Assembly (NCBI RefSeq): GCF_000300975.2
Contig: NZ_AEEC02000028.1
Span: 1 to 64,000, forward strand
Direction: 5' to 3'
From: Herbaspirillum frisingense GSF30
GTDB lineage: Bacteria; Pseudomonadota; Gammaproteobacteria; Burkholderiales; Burkholderiaceae_D
DNA: 64,000 bases
Both the position numbers and the translations under genes were made by a program. Shown in pieces: positions 18,005-26,732 of this stretch (position 1 is its first letter; every line of letters starts with the position of its first letter). Under the pieces are notes generated by a model, which was not told where the DNA came from, did not search any database, and saw only the letters and a list, made by a program, of their open reading frames with translations.

Positions 18005-18427
18005 CTAAAACAGGAATTTGGCCTTTAATTGCTCAGAGAAAGATGGTGGTACTGGAATGACGTAATTTTTTTGGTCCGCGTCATCCTGATAGTTGATCCC
18101 GGCATGATCGATACTCAAGGCCCGGTGACCCAAGGGGTTATCCCATTCGATCGTCAGGTATCTCCTGACCAGCACGTGTCCCGCTCTATCTAAGACCTTT
18201 ATTTCAGCGACGTCAGGAGGATCATCGGCATACAACCCGCCATTGCCGGTGCCGCTGCCGCAAATGGTGATGATGTATTGCTGCCCTAGAATTTCCTTTG
18301 ATCCGCCATTTAATCTTTCCGTGTAGTCGAACCTGCCGCAATCAACCTTGTGTCCTCCGGATAAGCCAAGATAGATCGCGAATATCAGGAAAGCCGAAAC
18401 AAACATCAGGGTGGACCTACTCAGCAT
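18005..18427 (-). CDS. Small secreted or membrane-anchored protein paired with DUF6402
   Basis: 140 residues. A hydrophobic N-terminal segment (STLMFVSAFLIFAIYLGLSG) is followed by a soluble domain of mainly beta character, with two cysteines (VDCGRFDY, IITICGSG) that could form a disulfide. I do not recognise the family. It starts inside the end of the DUF6402 gene (7-base overlap), so the two are translationally coupled. If the DUF6402 protein is an effector or toxin, this would be the natural immunity candidate, but that is inference from position only. G+C is lower than in neighbours. Confidence 0.65.
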   Translation of the reverse strand: MLSRSTLMFVSAFLIFAIYLGLSGGHKVDCGRFDYTERLNGGSKEILGQQYIITICGSGTGNGGLYADDPPDVAEIKVLDRAGHVLVRRYLTIEWDNPLGHRALSIDHAGINYQDDADQKNYVIPVPPSFSEQLKAKFLF

Positions 18428-19758
18428 ATGGGTGATCCGGCTTTGCAGGGACGGCTTAACGTACCGAGTTTGATCGTGATGGGAGTTTCCAGCTTATAAA
18501 GTTCAGGCTTACTGTAGATCATGAAATCTTCACCCTGGTCGTTGCGCGCCCTCCAATCATTGTAGGAGCGGTTGAATACAGGCCAATAAACATCCATCTC
18601 CACAAATTTCCTCAAAAAGGAACGTCGCGTGTCGATTGGCTTATCAAGCGGCTTTTGCGGAAAAGGTAGATAGTCCCAGTCCACTCTGTATTCTTCCTTC
18701 TTTCCGCCTTTCAGATGCATTTTCGCTGACGGATAATACTGACCAAGTAGCTCATTGGCAGCCATCACCAAAGAAGAAGTCATTCCATGCTTGTTCCAGT
18801 GACCGAGATACTGGCTATTTGCCGGGTCCTTGTCATTGAAAGAGTAGTTGTCCTTCAAATACACGTAGACATGGGTCATCCTGGCTTCCGCGTCCATACA
18901 GTACCGATAAGGATTCTGGCTGTAATCAAAATATCGCTGCCCCTGAACCTCAACTCTTCCTATCGCTACATACAGAAGAAAATTTCCTAGCGTCGCAGTT
19001 AAATCAGTCGGCGTCATCCAGTCCCAATCTGAGGTGTCAAACGTGCTTATTTTCTTTCGCTGGAAGTGCCAGTCAATATGAAACTGTCGGAGGTCTGAGT
19101 TGATGATCTCTGTCTCAAAGTTTAGGTTTGGCTTGGCACTTTGAGAACGCTGGAAGGCATCGCGAACCCGCCCAAGCAATTTACGCTCCACCAACGCGAG
19201 CGCCTTCTCGGAATAAATATCTGAGCGAAGCAACTCGTCTAATTTACTCTTGACGGCCTTATATCCAAGCACCCACCGCAGTGACACGATCGAGTCATCC
19301 AGCGGCTGTTCAGAATCAGGTTGATCGTTATAGACATGTGCTTGGCCAGAAAACCACCTTCTTGCCGCTTTGGCCGCGACTGGCCACCCCATTTTCTCCA
19401 TCGCTGCCGGAATATCCTGAAGATCGAAGATCGCAAGCTTTTCCCGATCCTCCGCGTCGATATAGCGCTGTCGAAATAGAGAAATCCGCTTTTGCTGAGT
19501 CGCTGATTCCGGCCTACCAGGACTTCCCGGATTATTTTTTTCTTCGCGCGTTTTTTCCTTTCGTACGCTTCCCGGCGTCACATTGGGTAGTAGGCGGTCT
19601 GCTTTTGTAGCCGAGCCTGGTGGGAGCCGATCGAAGGAAATCGTTTGAAATGTATTGATGGGAACCGCGCCCGCCGAGCCCTTGTATAGCCGCCAGCGCG
19701 GACTTCGCAGAAGAGAACGTTCGATTACGTAATAAGGGACTTTCCTGACCTTTGCCAT
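18421..19758 (-). CDS. DUF6402-family protein
   Basis: 445 residues from the ATG at 19758. An upstream ATG at 19902 would add 48 residues rich in Cys and His that look non-coding. The C-terminal two-thirds matches what I know of DUF6402: DLQDIPAAMEKMGWPVAA, ARRWFSG, LRQFHIDWHFQRKKISTFD, LTATLGNFLLYVAIGRVEV, YCMDAEARMTHVYVYLKDNYSFND, SQYLGHWNKHGM and DFMIYSKPELYKL. Members are found near type VI secretion VgrG genes in Burkholderiales, but no molecular function is known to me. No signal peptide is seen. Here it is an orphan pair with the small protein. Bases 18961-19020 have 26 G/C of 60, suggesting horizontal transfer. Confidence 0.75.
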   Translation of the reverse strand: MAKVRKVPYYVIERSLLRSPRWRLYKGSAGAVPINTFQTISFDRLPPGSATKADRLLPNVTPGSVRKEKTREEKNNPGSPGRPESATQQKRISLFRQRYIDAEDREKLAIFDLQDIPAAMEKMGWPVAAKAARRWFSGQAHVYNDQPDSEQPLDDSIVSLRWVLGYKAVKSKLDELLRSDIYSEKALALVERKLLGRVRDAFQRSQSAKPNLNFETEIINSDLRQFHIDWHFQRKKISTFDTSDWDWMTPTDLTATLGNFLLYVAIGRVEVQGQRYFDYSQNPYRYCMDAEARMTHVYVYLKDNYSFNDKDPANSQYLGHWNKHGMTSSLVMAANELLGQYYPSAKMHLKGGKKEEYRVDWDYLPFPQKPLDKPIDTRRSFLRKFVEMDVYWPVFNRSYNDWRARNDQGEDFMIYSKPELYKLETPITIKLGTLSRPCKAGSPIC

Positions 19759-19878
19759 GTGACTCTCGAATGGGAAACGATGAGCCCGACATGCTAGCGT
19801 CCGAAATCGTGCTGATCTGCCGTCCAAAGAGCCAGCTTGACTGCACCATGCATCATTGCCGACGCACGATCTGGCAAT

Positions 19879-19909
19879 AAAAAACCCCATGTCCGAAAAC
19901 ATGGGGTTT
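19879..19909 (-). terminator. Rho-independent terminator of purL
   Basis: aaaccccatgt (19882-19892) pairs with acatggggttt (19899-19909) around ccgaaa. On the minus strand it is followed by a T run, 58 bases beyond the purL stop. Confidence 0.85.
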
Positions 19910-19966
19910 CTTCTTGCGGCTCTATACCGGAGTGAATTTCTCTTTTCTCAGCATTGCAGAGGAATA

Positions 19967-22900
19967 TTAATTCACCCACTTGCGCGCATTACGGAACATG
20001 CGCATCCACGGCGAATCCTCGCCCCACGTATCCGGGTGCCAGGATTGGGTCACGGTGCGGAACACGCGTTCGGCGTGCGGCATCAGGACCGTGAAGCGGC
20101 CGTCCGGGGTGGTCACCGAGGTGATGCCTTGGGGCGAGCCGTTCGGGTTGAACGGATAGGCTTCGGTGGCTGCACCGCGATGGTCGACGTAGCGCATGGC
20201 GATGATGGCCTTGTCGATGTCGCCGGTCTGTGAGAAGTCGGCAAAACCTTCGCCGTGGGCGGTGGCGATCGGCGCCTGGGTGCCGGCCATGCCCTGCATG
20301 AAGATGGACGGCGAATCGGCTACTTCCACCATCACGAAACGCGCCTCGAACTGCTCGGACTTGTTGCGGGTGAACTTGGGCCAGGCTTCGGCACCCGGGA
20401 TCATGGACTTCAGGTTGCTCATCATCTGGCAGCCGTTGCAGATCCCCAGCGAGAAGGTGTCCTGGCGCTGGAAGAAGCGCGAGAACTGCTCGGCCAGTTG
20501 GGCATTGAACAGGATGGTCTTGGCCCAACCTTCGCCGGCACCCAGCACGTCACCATAGGAGAAGCCGCCAACGGCAATGAAGCCCTTGAAGTCATCCAGC
20601 TTGGCGCGGTTGGCGATCAGGTCGCTCATGTGCACGTCCACGGCGGTGAAGCCGGCCTTGTGCATGGCGTAGGCGGTCTCGATGTGCGAGTTCACGCCCT
20701 GCTCGCGCAGGATGGCGACCTTGGGACGGGCAGCAGCCCCCAGCGACAGGTAGGGTGCGGCGATGTCTTCCTGCGGGTCGAACGTCAGCTTGGGCGTCAT
20801 GCCGGGGTCGGCGGCGTCCAGCAGGCGTTCGTATTCGGCATCGGCACAGGCCGGGTTGTCGCGCAGACGGGCGATGCGCCAGCTGGTCTCGCTCCAGGTG
20901 CGGTGCAGCTCGGCACGCGGCTGGCTGTAGATGTTCTTGGCGTCGCGCATGAACTCGACCACGTCGCGGTCATTGGGCTTGCCGATGATGTGGCTGCAGG
21001 CGCCCAGGTTGTAGCTGCGCAGCACGTTCATGACATCCGACTTCTGCTCCGCCGGGACCTGGATCACGGCGCCCAGCTCTTCGCTGAACAGTGCACGCAG
21101 GGTCAGTTCATTGCGGCGCTCGGCCACTTGCGTGGTCCAGTTCTTGGAATCGCCCCAGTCGGCGGCATGCTCGCCTTCCATGGTCAGGATGTCGAGGTTG
21201 ACCGAGATGCCGGTGTGGCCGGCAAAGGCCATTTCCACCAGGGTGCCGTACAGGCCGCCGTCGGAACGGTCATGGTAGGCCAGCAGACGCTCTTCGGAGT
21301 TCAGTTGCTGGATGGCGTTGAAGAAGGCCTTCAGGTCCTCGGCGCTATCCACGTCCGGGGTCTCGTTGCCGATCTGCTGCATGACTTGCGTCAGGGCCGA
21401 GGCGCCCATGCGGTTCTTGCCGCGACCCAGGTCGATCAGGATCAGGACGGTCTCGCCCTTGTCCTTGCGCAGTTGCGGCGTGAGCACGCGGCGCACGTCG
21501 GTCACCGGGGCGAACGAGGAGACGATCAGCGACACCGGCGAGGTCACCGACTTGGCGCCCTCTTCGTCGCTCCAGGTGCTGCGCATGGACAGCGAGTCCT
21601 TGCCCACGGGGATGGACACGCCCAGCGCCGGGCACAGCTCCATGCCGACGGCCTTGACGGTGTCGAACAGGGCGGCATCCTGGCCGGGCTGGCCGCAGGC
21701 TGCCATCCAGTTGGCCGACAACTTGATGTCGCCGATCTCGGCGATCGGGGCGGCGGCGATGTTGGTGATGGCTTCGCCGACGGCCATACGGCCCGAGGCC
21801 GGGGCGTCGATCACGGCCAGCGGAGTGCGTTCGCCCATGGCCATGGCCTCGCCGCGATAACCTTCCAGGCCCATGGCGGTCACGGCCACGTCAGCCACCG
21901 GCACCTGCCAGGGACCGACCATCTGGTCGCGCACGGTCATGGCGCCCACGCTACGGTCGCCAATGGTGATCAGGAAGGACTTGTCGGCCACGGCCGGCAG
22001 GCGCAGCACGCGCTGGGCCACTTCCACCAGGTCCATGCCGGTCAGGTCCACCGGCGGCAGTTGCTTCTCGACGTGCTTCACGTCGCGGTGCATCTTGGGC
22101 GGCTTGCCCAGCAGCACGTCCATGGGCATGTCCACGGGGCTGTTGTTGTGTTCGGGGTCGATCACCTTCAACTGGCGCTCTTCGGTGGCGGTACCGACCA
22201 CGGCGAAGGGCGCGCGCTCGCGCTCGCACAGGTATTTGAAGAGATCCAGGTGTTCCGGCAGGATGGCCAGCACGTAGCGTTCCTGGGACTCGTTGCTCCA
22301 GATCTCGCGCGGGGCCAGGCCGCTTTCTTCCAGCGGTACCTTGCGCAGGTCGAACAGGGCGCCGCGCTTGGCGTCGTTGGTAATTTCCGGGAAGGCGTTG
22401 GACAGACCGCCCGCACCCACGTCGTGGATGGACTGGATGGGGTTCTCGTCACCCAGCGCCCAGCAGGCGTTGATGACTTCCTGGGCGCGACGCTCCATTT
22501 CCGGGTTGCCACGCTGGACCGAGTCGAAGTCCAGGTCGGCGGTGTTCACGCCGGTGGCCATCGAGGAAGCGGCGCCGCCGCCCATGCCGATGCGCATGCC
22601 GGGGCCACCCAGCTGGATCAGCAGGCTGCCCACCGGCAGGTCGTTCTTCCTGGTGTGCTTGGCCGAGATGTTGCCCATGCCGCCGGCGATCATGATGGGC
22701 TTGTGGTAACCCATCACCTGGCCGCCCACGTTCTGTTCGTAGGTACGGAAGTAGCCGCCCAGGTTGGGACGGCCGAATTCGTTGTTGAAGGCCGCGCCAC
22801 CCAGCGGGCCGTCGATCATGATCTGCAGCGGCGAGGCGATGCGCTCGGGCTTGCCGTAGATACCGCCCTGGGCGTGGGCGTCGCGCTCGGCAGCCGGCTG

Positions 22901-23992
22901 GGCCACGTCACGGGCGTTTTCCCAGGGCTGCACGGCGTGGGTCACCATCAGGTTGGAGACGGTGAAACCGGTCAGGCCGGCCTTGGGCTTGGCACCACGG
23001 CCGGTCGCGCCTTCGTCGCGGATTTCACCGCCGGCGCCGGTGGAGGCACCGGGGAACGGCGAGATCGCGGTCGGGTGGTTGTGGGTTTCCACCTTCATCA
23101 GGATGTGGGTCAGCTCTTCCGAGGCCTCATAGACGTTGCCCTTGGTAGCGCCGCGCTGGTAGAAGCGCGAGATGCTGGCGCCCTCGATGACGGAAGAATT
23201 GTCCGAATACGCCACCACGGTGCCCTTGGGCGCCAGCTGGTGGGTGTTGCGGATCATGCCGAACAAGGACTTGTCCTGCACCTGGCCATCGACGGTCCAG
23301 TCGGCGTTGAAGATCTTGTGGCGGCAGTGCTCGCTGTTGGCCTGGGCGAACATCATCAGTTCGACATCGGTCGGATTGCGCTGCGCCTTGGTGAAGGCTG
23401 CCACCAGGTAATCGATCTCATCATCCGACAGGGCCAGGCCCAGTTCGGTATTGGCTGCTTCCAGGGCGGCACGGCCGCCGCCGATGACATCCACGCTCTC
23501 CAGCGGACGGGCCTGCAGTTCGGAGAACAGGCCGGCCGCTTCCTGCGGATCGCGCAGCACGGTCTCGGTCATGCGGTCATGCAGCAGCGCGGCCACGGCC
23601 GGCAGGCTGGCTTCGTTGAGCTTCTTGGCGCCGCCCAGCAGACCGGTCTTGACCTGCACGCGGAAGATGATGCCGCGCTCGACCCGGTGGATGTGGCTCA
23701 TGCCGCAGTTGCGCACGATGTCGGTGGCCTTGCTGGCCCATGGCGAAATGGTGCCGAAACGCGGGATCACCACGAAGGCATCGCCCTCGTCGCTGCCGTT
23801 GAAGGGGTCGCCGTAGGTCAGCAGGCCGTTCAGGCGTGCCTCATCCTCCTGGGTCAATGCCTGCTGAGCATCGACGAAGTGCAGGTAGCGGCCGGATACG
23901 CCGGTAATGGCGGCGTCCACTGCTTGCAATTGGGTCAAAAGGCGTTGGGTACGGAAAGCGGAAAGGGCATTGGAGCCCGGCAGGATCAGCAT
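19967..23992 (-). CDS. purL: Phosphoribosylformylglycinamidine synthase PurL (large single-chain form)
   Basis: 1341 residues, close to the roughly 1300 of the proteobacterial single-chain enzyme. It converts FGAR to FGAM with glutamine and ATP in purine synthesis. The AIRS-like domains contain [48 protein letters not shown] and [16 protein letters not shown]. The C-terminal class I amidotransferase has the nucleophile in [14 protein letters not shown] and the His in TAHGEGF. The start [14 protein letters not shown] at 23992 matches the family. The frame stays open upstream to 24199, but that part is non-homologous and overlaps a candidate promoter. Confidence 0.97.
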   Translation of the reverse strand: MLILPGSNALSAFRTQRLLTQLQAVDAAITGVSGRYLHFVDAQQALTQEDEARLNGLLTYGDPFNGSDEGDAFVVIPRFGTISPWASKATDIVRNCGMSHIHRVERGIIFRVQVKTGLLGGAKKLNEASLPAVAALLHDRMTETVLRDPQEAAGLFSELQARPLESVDVIGGGRAALEAANTELGLALSDDEIDYLVAAFTKAQRNPTDVELMMFAQANSEHCRHKIFNADWTVDGQVQDKSLFGMIRNTHQLAPKGTVVAYSDNSSVIEGASISRFYQRGATKGNVYEASEELTHILMKVETHNHPTAISPFPGASTGAGGEIRDEGATGRGAKPKAGLTGFTVSNLMVTHAVQPWENARDVAQPAAERDAHAQGGIYGKPERIASPLQIMIDGPLGGAAFNNEFGRPNLGGYFRTYEQNVGGQVMGYHKPIMIAGGMGNISAKHTRKNDLPVGSLLIQLGGPGMRIGMGGGAASSMATGVNTADLDFDSVQRGNPEMERRAQEVINACWALGDENPIQSIHDVGAGGLSNAFPEITNDAKRGALFDLRKVPLEESGLAPREIWSNESQERYVLAILPEHLDLFKYLCERERAPFAVVGTATEERQLKVIDPEHNNSPVDMPMDVLLGKPPKMHRDVKHVEKQLPPVDLTGMDLVEVAQRVLRLPAVADKSFLITIGDRSVGAMTVRDQMVGPWQVPVADVAVTAMGLEGYRGEAMAMGERTPLAVIDAPASGRMAVGEAITNIAAAPIAEIGDIKLSANWMAACGQPGQDAALFDTVKAVGMELCPALGVSIPVGKDSLSMRSTWSDEEGAKSVTSPVSLIVSSFAPVTDVRRVLTPQLRKDKGETVLILIDLGRGKNRMGASALTQVMQQIGNETPDVDSAEDLKAFFNAIQQLNSEERLLAYHDRSDGGLYGTLVEMAFAGHTGISVNLDILTMEGEHAADWGDSKNWTTQVAERRNELTLRALFSEELGAVIQVPAEQKSDVMNVLRSYNLGACSHIIGKPNDRDVVEFMRDAKNIYSQPRAELHRTWSETSWRIARLRDNPACADAEYERLLDAADPGMTPKLTFDPQEDIAAPYLSLGAAARPKVAILREQGVNSHIETAYAMHKAGFTAVDVHMSDLIANRAKLDDFKGFIAVGGFSYGDVLGAGEGWAKTILFNAQLAEQFSRFFQRQDTFSLGICNGCQMMSNLKSMIPGAEAWPKFTRNKSEQFEARFVMVEVADSPSIFMQGMAGTQAPIATAHGEGFADFSQTGDIDKAIIAMRYVDHRGAATEAYPFNPNGSPQGITSVTTPDGRFTVLMPHAERVFRTVTQSWHPDTWGEDSPWMRMFRNARKWVN

Positions 23993-24528
23993 GGCGAGGT
24001 CGAGGCAGTTAGCTTGAATCGGGAAAACCGTCGCAGCATCGCGGCAGGGACCGGTCCACCGACACCGGCCGCACCCTCGGATGTTGCACCGCACTAGGTA
24101 AAAACGTGCAGTTTCGGGTACGGCGGACTGATGGATCGTGCGCGCGTTTGCTGGCAGAGCCGGCATTATACAGTGGACGCCGGTCCCCGTCCCAGGCAAA
24201 GCGAGCAGTTGGCTGCGCTAGCCGACGACGTCACGGGCCTCGCCGGCTGCCCGTGGGGAAATCTGGGGACATCCGTGTCATCGGTCGCCCGGCGCCGTGC
24301 GTTGTCCTTGGAAGTAAGCAGATTGTCCTATGGTGATGGCCAGAATGTGGCTTTGCGGCAATATCCGAACGACAAGGAAATTTCGCGGTATCATTCGGCC
24401 CGCATCGGAAACGGCCTGCCGCCACTGCGCGCTCAGGCCACGCGGCGCGGCAGGCAGCCCGCGGCACACCAGCATGCAGAACCGATGACCATGACCACAG
24501 CGGCCTGGCCGCTTCCAAGACAAACAGA
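23993..24528. other. Divergent intergenic region purL / dadA
   Basis: 536 bases. A TATAAT on the minus strand (24165-24170) could be the purL -10 box. No good -35 partner was found. Open frames in the gap show no recognisable protein. No riboswitch fold could be supported by eye. Confidence 0.5.
24165..24170 (-). promoter_or_regulatory. Candidate -10 box for purL
   Basis: TATAAT on the minus strand, about 170 bases before the purL start. The -35 region is not consensus, so a regulator may be needed or the match may be chance. Confidence 0.3.
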
Positions 24529-25800
24529 GTGAACAGCACACATCGACAGATCGCCGTCATCGGCGGGGGACTTTCAGGGATTTGCAGCGCCTACTTCCTG
24601 GCCGCCAAGGGCTACCAGGTGGCCGTCATCGAGCGCCGCGCGCACGTGGCCGAGGAAGCCACCTTCGGCGACTCCGGCCTGCTGGCGCCGGGGGCCGCCA
24701 TGCCCCTGACCCTGCCGGGTGCCATGGCCACCTTTGCCTGCCGTTTCCAGGACGAGCCACGGGTGCTGCTGGCCTCGGGTGCCGACTTCGGCCGGCGCCG
24801 CTGGATGCGCCAGACGCGCCAGGCACAACAGCACGAGTTCGCCGAGAATAAGCTGCGACTGTCGCGCCTGTCGGCCTACGGCCAGGGCCTGACCCTGCAA
24901 TTGCAGGCGCACCACAACATGGAGCACGAAAACGGCAACGGTGTACTCCACCTGTTCCGCCAGCCAGCCGAGGCGGCGCGCATGCCCCACCTGCAGGAAG
25001 CCGCCCAGCAATGCGAGTTCAAGCACCAGACCCTGGATGCGGCGGCGATCCGCACCCTGGAGCCGGCCTTTTCCTCGGAGGCCAAGCTGGCCGGCGCGCT
25101 CTACTATCCCGACGACATGGCCGGCAATTGCGTGCTGTTTGCCAAGCAGATGCGTAATGCCGCGCAGGAGCTGGGGGTGAGCTTCCATTTCGATTCCACC
25201 GTCCGGACCTTGAGCGCCGACTTCGGCGGCCGCGTGTCCTTGCTGCTGGAGTCACCCCACCTGGCCTCGCACATGCAGGTCGACGCCGTGGTGGTGGCCG
25301 CCGGCATGTCCAGCGCCCGGTTGCTGCAGCCGCTGGACACGGTGCTCCCTTTGCGGGCGCTGCAAAGCTATTCGGCGCTGGTGCCGGTCAAGAATCCGGA
25401 CGATGCGCCCAGCATGGCGCTCTACGACGACAGCTACAAGGTCGCCATGACGCGACTGGGCGGACGCATCCGCATCAGTGGCCTGCTGGGCTTCGTACCG
25501 CCCTCGCAGACGCTGCCGCCCAAGGCCCTGCGCAACCTGCTCAAGATCGCCGGTGACTACTACCCCAATGCCGCCAACTACAACCAGGCCCATTTCTGGA
25601 GCAATTCCATGGCCCTGCTGCCGCACGGCCTGCCGGTACTGGGTCCGACGCGGCAGGGCAATGTCTTCGTCAACGTCGGTCACGGCGCCACGGGCTGGGC
25701 CGCCACGGTGGGCTCGGCACGCCTGCTGAGCGACCTGATGGCCGGCGAGGAACCGGAAATCCCGACCGACGGGCTGCTGCCGCGCGATCTGCTGGGCTGA
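24529..25800 (+). CDS. dadA: FAD-dependent D-amino-acid dehydrogenase (DadA-like)
   Basis: 423 residues from a GTG start with only a weak ribosome-binding site. The N-terminal Rossmann motif IAVIGGGLSGICSAYFLAAKGYQVAVIERR (8-37) binds FAD. The C-terminal NVGHGATGWAATVGSARLLSDL is the second FAD contact typical of DadA-type DAO oxidoreductases. It probably deaminates D-amino acids, feeding electrons to the respiratory chain. No alanine racemase (dadX) or regulator adjoins, so a different D-amino acid or a secondary-amine substrate is possible. Confidence 0.85.
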   Translation: MNSTHRQIAVIGGGLSGICSAYFLAAKGYQVAVIERRAHVAEEATFGDSGLLAPGAAMPLTLPGAMATFACRFQDEPRVLLASGADFGRRRWMRQTRQAQQHEFAENKLRLSRLSAYGQGLTLQLQAHHNMEHENGNGVLHLFRQPAEAARMPHLQEAAQQCEFKHQTLDAAAIRTLEPAFSSEAKLAGALYYPDDMAGNCVLFAKQMRNAAQELGVSFHFDSTVRTLSADFGGRVSLLLESPHLASHMQVDAVVVAAGMSSARLLQPLDTVLPLRALQSYSALVPVKNPDDAPSMALYDDSYKVAMTRLGGRIRISGLLGFVPPSQTLPPKALRNLLKIAGDYYPNAANYNQAHFWSNSMALLPHGLPVLGPTRQGNVFVNVGHGATGWAATVGSARLLSDLMAGEEPEIPTDGLLPRDLLG

Positions 25801-25827
25801 CCGCGCCAGAACGAGGTTTAGCGCTTT

Positions 25828-26115
25828 TTAGCGCTTCATGGCGTCGTAGAAATTTTCATGCGAGCCGAGGCTCAGCAATACCACTTCCTGTGGGCTCTTC
25901 TTGTTCGGCTGCAAGCGATACGCCAGCAAGGTTTCTTGCTTGTTGATCTTGAACTTGTAGACGAATACCCCTGCCAGATCGCCCTTTTTTTCTACGCCGA
26001 TGGCTGGATCGGTCGCAATCGCCATGACGGCCTGGTCAACTACCTTTTTGTCTCTCGCGTGCAGTCTCTTGACGACACGATCAAACGAGGGGGTGCTGAG
26101 AATGCTCAACACCAT
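25828..26115 (-). CDS. RelE/ParE-superfamily toxin
   Basis: 95 residues. It begins with LSILSTPSFDRVVKRLHARDKKVVDQAVMAI and ends VVLLSLGSHENFYDAMKR, the general layout of ParE/RelE-type toxins including the C-terminal GSHENFY motif of their YafQ/HigB-like relatives. FVYKFKINKQETLLAYRL is the central strand pair. ATG at 26115 overlaps the antitoxin stop by ATGA. A GTG one codon upstream is also in frame. It is expected to cleave ribosome-bound mRNA or poison gyrase; the sequence does not say which. Confidence 0.75.
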   Translation of the reverse strand: MVLSILSTPSFDRVVKRLHARDKKVVDQAVMAIATDPAIGVEKKGDLAGVFVYKFKINKQETLLAYRLQPNKKSPQEVVLLSLGSHENFYDAMKR

Positions 26116-26336
26116 CACACCCCAAAGCGATATTCGGAAAGTTGGCCGGCATCAGCCTCCGCCACCGCCACCAAGGTGCTTTTGATGAACTGAACCGGCA
26201 GATCGGGATTGTCTTCGACGGCCTTGCCCAGACGCGCCCAGTATTCAATCTGCTTTGGCACAGAGCGGTGTTCAGCAGCTGCGCGAGGCTTCGCCATATC
26301 GACCAGCTCATCCGAAAGTTTCATTGCAATAGCCAT
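26115..26336 (-). CDS. ParD-like antitoxin
   Basis: 73 residues, first gene of a two-gene operon. MAIAMKLSDELVDMAKPRAAAEHRSVPKQIEYWARLGKAVEDNP is characteristic of the ParD-like antitoxin family: a ribbon-helix-helix DNA-binding part with the SVPKQIEYWARLG helix. The C-terminal residues 45-73 should bind the toxin. The 4-base overlap with the toxin gene gives antitoxin-first coupling. Upstream is a triple TGCAACC repeat that may be its operator. Confidence 0.8.
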   Translation of the reverse strand: MAIAMKLSDELVDMAKPRAAAEHRSVPKQIEYWARLGKAVEDNPDLPVQFIKSTLVAVAEADAGQLSEYRFGV

Positions 26337-26732
26337 ATCAGCTCCTTGATATCAGGGTTTTATTGCGCATCACTATGCAACCCTTTGCAACCTTTTGCAA
26401 CCCCGACCAACATCAGGCCGAACAGGCCATCCTCTGCAGCAAGGTATGGCACAGAGTCCTACAGAGTCCCCCCAGATCCAGCCATCAAGCCCGTTTTTTA
26501 CGACGTCCTGGCCAGCGCATCAGTCACGACGACCGAGCCTCATTTGAGCGCGCCGATTTTTTTCATCTGAGACGGTTCTGCGCCAAGACCCTAATTCACT
26601 TAAAATCGACACCGTTGCGCCGGCATCCTGCCTGACGGCCGACGCAAGCTGCCCTTCGTGGCACTGCTGCGCCCTGCCTGAGCTTCACTTCATCCATCCA
26701 GCTGTCCAACGAATGCACCAGCGACCACGATC
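26337..26732. other. Intergenic region between toxin-antitoxin pair and nnr gene
   Basis: 396 bases. It contains three 10-base-phased TGCAACC repeats next to the antitoxin gene. The remainder has no recognisable gene and lower G+C than the coding neighbours. Confidence 0.55.
26376..26404. repeat. Three phased TGCAACC repeats upstream of the antitoxin
   Basis: TGCAACC begins at 26376, 26386 and 26396, an exact 10-base period. It lies 40-68 bases upstream of the antitoxin start. Type II antitoxins usually bind their own promoter, so this is a candidate operator. Confidence 0.6.

Noticed and set aside
19759-19902. 48-residue N-terminal extension of the DUF6402 protein
   Set aside because: It is Cys/Arg-rich, overlaps the purL terminator region, and does not look like the start of the family.
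20255-24097. 1280-codon plus-strand open frame opposite purL
   Set aside because: It is antisense to the highly conserved purL gene, is rich in His, Gln and Gly, and shows no domain; long antisense frames are expected at this G+C.
23993-24528. Purine riboswitch upstream of purL
   Set aside because: No three-way junction or conserved core could be recognised; proteobacterial purL is usually protein-regulated.
24131-24532. 133-codon frame between purL and dadA
   Set aside because: Lies in the divergent regulatory gap, overlaps the dadA start and shows no recognisable sequence.
26376-26404. CRISPR-like short repeats
   Set aside because: Three 10-base-phased units have no spacers of CRISPR length and no cas genes are near.
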